From Anisakis pegreffii (Eukaryota > Nematoda > Chromadorea > Rhabditida > Anisakidae): a DNA stretch of 64,000 bases. Position 1 is the first letter of the stretch. Each line of letters opens with the position of its first letter. Below the pieces are notes generated by a model that worked only from the letters and a program-made list of their open reading frames with translations, made no database searches and was not told the DNA's origin. Both the position numbers and the translations under genes were made by a program. This document shows positions 62,364-64,000 of this stretch, piece after piece. The stretch spans positions 16,849 to 80,848 of the forward strand of contig JAPYMA010000892.1 in the NCBI GenBank assembly GCA_035041965.1. The letters run 5' to 3'.

Positions 62364-62414
62364 GTTCATTCCTCAATCCTCTCAGATAACACTCCAGAGG
62401 ATTGAGGAATGAAC
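62364..62414. repeat. Hairpin with 19-bp perfect arms
   Basis: GTTCATTCCTCAATCCTCT (62364-62382), 13-nt loop, exact reverse complement at 62396-62414, directly beside the C-rich tract. Confidence 0.92.
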
Positions 62415-62538
62415 TCATCCGGCGGTGGCCCACCCATCCCAACCCCACCACCGCCCCTGGAAACATGGAAAAATATCAACTTAATTAAGTCTCACGACTG
62501 ATTCAATTAGCTGATTCAAATTTTCAACTACCCCGTAA

Positions 62539-62759
62539 TAGTGATGGCATCCAACGGACGTTCGGTCGGAAAAATTCGAGAAATTTCGATCGACATTCCG
62601 ATATTCGGATTCCAACCGAATAATTTCGAGATTCCGTCGGAATTCCCAATAACGGAATCTCAAAATGTGAATTCGGTTGGAATTTCGAACATCGGAATGT
62701 GAAAAGTTAATTCGGTCGGATTCCGACCGAACTGAACTCTCATTTGGATGCCACCACTA
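62539..62759. mobile_element. 221-bp MITE, relative of 11889-11998
   Basis: Terminal repeats TAGTGATGGCATCCAA and (reverse complement of right end) TAGTGGTGGCATCCAA. Interior consists of TTCGGTCGGA/TCCGACCGAA-type inverted segments. Flanks show no clear target duplication. Non-coding. Confidence 0.7.
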
Positions 62760-64000
62760 TTTCTCAAACAAATTTTCCACTATTGTTTAAAAAATTCCCT
62801 TCAAACAATATTCATCTCACCGATGTAATGCTATACGAATGTCCGATGCTATAATGTAATGCTAAAGTTTCGTTTTCTCTAAGTGTTTAGGAAAATTGAA
62901 TAAATTTGATTCTATGGATGGATAATTTATCAGAGATGATAAAATGCGTAATTAACGAAGCGAACAGTGATATAAATATTTTGCATTTTTTGTGCAAAAT
63001 TTTCGATTTTTTGTTGGATTTTGGAACTTTTTCGGGAATATTTTTTATTTTTCTACACTTACATTTTTTTGGTTATTTGTTCGTCAAGGAATTTTTCTTT
63101 GAAATTTTTAGTTTTGCAGTTTTTATATGAATTTTGAAATTTGGGTAATTTTTTGGACATTTTCTAAATAGCTCAAGAATTTTTTCTGATATTTCTCATA
63201 TTCACGACAGCGGAAAACGCAGAATGAATTAAAATGATTCATTTGAGAATCGATTATCGCGGATCGCTTGCGCAGCGCAGAATGCTTTTAAATTTTCATG
63301 CACATTGAAGGAGAAGTATCGCTCTTTGTATCTGAAGCACCTTTCTTGTTTTACTCCTGAATGTCCTTTAATATTGCATTCTATCAGAACATTCAGCTCA
63401 AGCGTGATCTTAGACCATAACTTTGTTTGGTTGAATGATTTCGATTTTCACACGATTCGTGCCTTTGAACCGCGCGAAAGGTTTATGTCTGATTGAAGGT
63501 TAAATACGAAATCACCAACGATGTCGTTCCATTTCTCGGCTTCTTACAATTCTCGAATGTTTGATATCTTGAAAATTGTTGTCAATGTTTTCGACAACTT
63601 TTTCAACACAAGCTATTCTGAAGCATTGGGAACGACTCAATCGGAGTAAACAAAATCACTCCTTTCAATCAAATGAATTCGAAGTACGAATCCAAATATG
63701 TAATATTATACGAAATTCAAACACACTCAACAGAGCCGAACATATGAAAGAAATACGAAAAAATACGACAAATACGAAAAGCGAAAAAATTCCAAAAAAT
63801 ACGAAACGACAAAATACTCAAAAAACGCAAATTCTGTATTCTTTTCAGACGAATGAGAGCGTAATTAGTAACAAAAACAATTTTATGGGGACTTTTGTGA
63901 TTTTATGAATTTTTTGTTTTTTTTTAATTTTGTAGATTTTTAGGTATTTTTTGTTTTGAGAATTTTTTGGGAATTTTTAATTTTTTTCAGACAAAATCAA
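62760..64000. other. AT-rich end of window, no gene supported
   Basis: T-rich runs at 62975-63140 and 63900-64000. Small open frames (e.g. 63305-63496, 63576-63908) have no splice or domain support. Confidence 0.45.

Overview
The window reads as nuclear DNA of an animal, most probably a nematode. It is AT-rich and repeat-rich. Genes are split into many short exons, introns often end in TTTTCAG or TTTGCAG, several first coding exons sit directly behind an acceptor-like AG (as expected for spliced-leader addition), and one gene is a multi-module secreted Cys-rich protein. All gene models below were built by hand from splice sites and reading phase; species, expression and homology were not tested.

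Left third (1-15.3 kb): the first coding exon of an AKT/PKB kinase lies on the minus strand at 729-832, with the rest of the gene outside the window. After about 9 kb with almost no convincing coding sequence, a plus-strand gene of unknown function ends at 11639. A plus-strand gene at 12935-15308 encodes a secreted protein built from near-identical Cys-rich exons; a GC-rich hAT-like MITE sits in its first intron.

Middle (16-41 kb): a non-autonomous LTR retrotransposon (16069-18615, minus orientation, CCGTC target duplication) carries fifteen copies of a 45-bp minisatellite. A foldback-type repeat family has copies near 19.9, 27.1 and (inverted) 47.0 kb. A complete nine-exon ADP-ribosylglycohydrolase gene (30875-33044, minus) lies head to head with a complete three-exon tubulin chaperone A gene (34041-34997, plus). 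A degenerate tandem array at 37.4-38.35 kb alternates long and short monomers. Several unidentified exons are listed with lower confidence.

Right third (41-64 kb, mostly minus strand): a three-exon gene for a basic, phospho-site-rich protein (41153-46067) contains a perfect 105-bp palindrome in its first intron. A 24-exon gene at 49406-58026 encodes a CENP-C kinetochore protein of 1172 residues, identified by its CENP-C motif. Then come a tandem array of tRNA-like units, a small secreted basic protein gene (60940-61884), clustered hairpins beside a C-rich tract, and a MITE.

The genes do not form one pathway: kinase signalling (AKT), ADP-ribose removal, tubulin folding and kinetochore assembly are ordinary housekeeping functions lying side by side. 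The most unusual material is in the repeats: the perfect palindrome, the mosaic LTRs, the alternating-length array and the tandem tRNA-like units.
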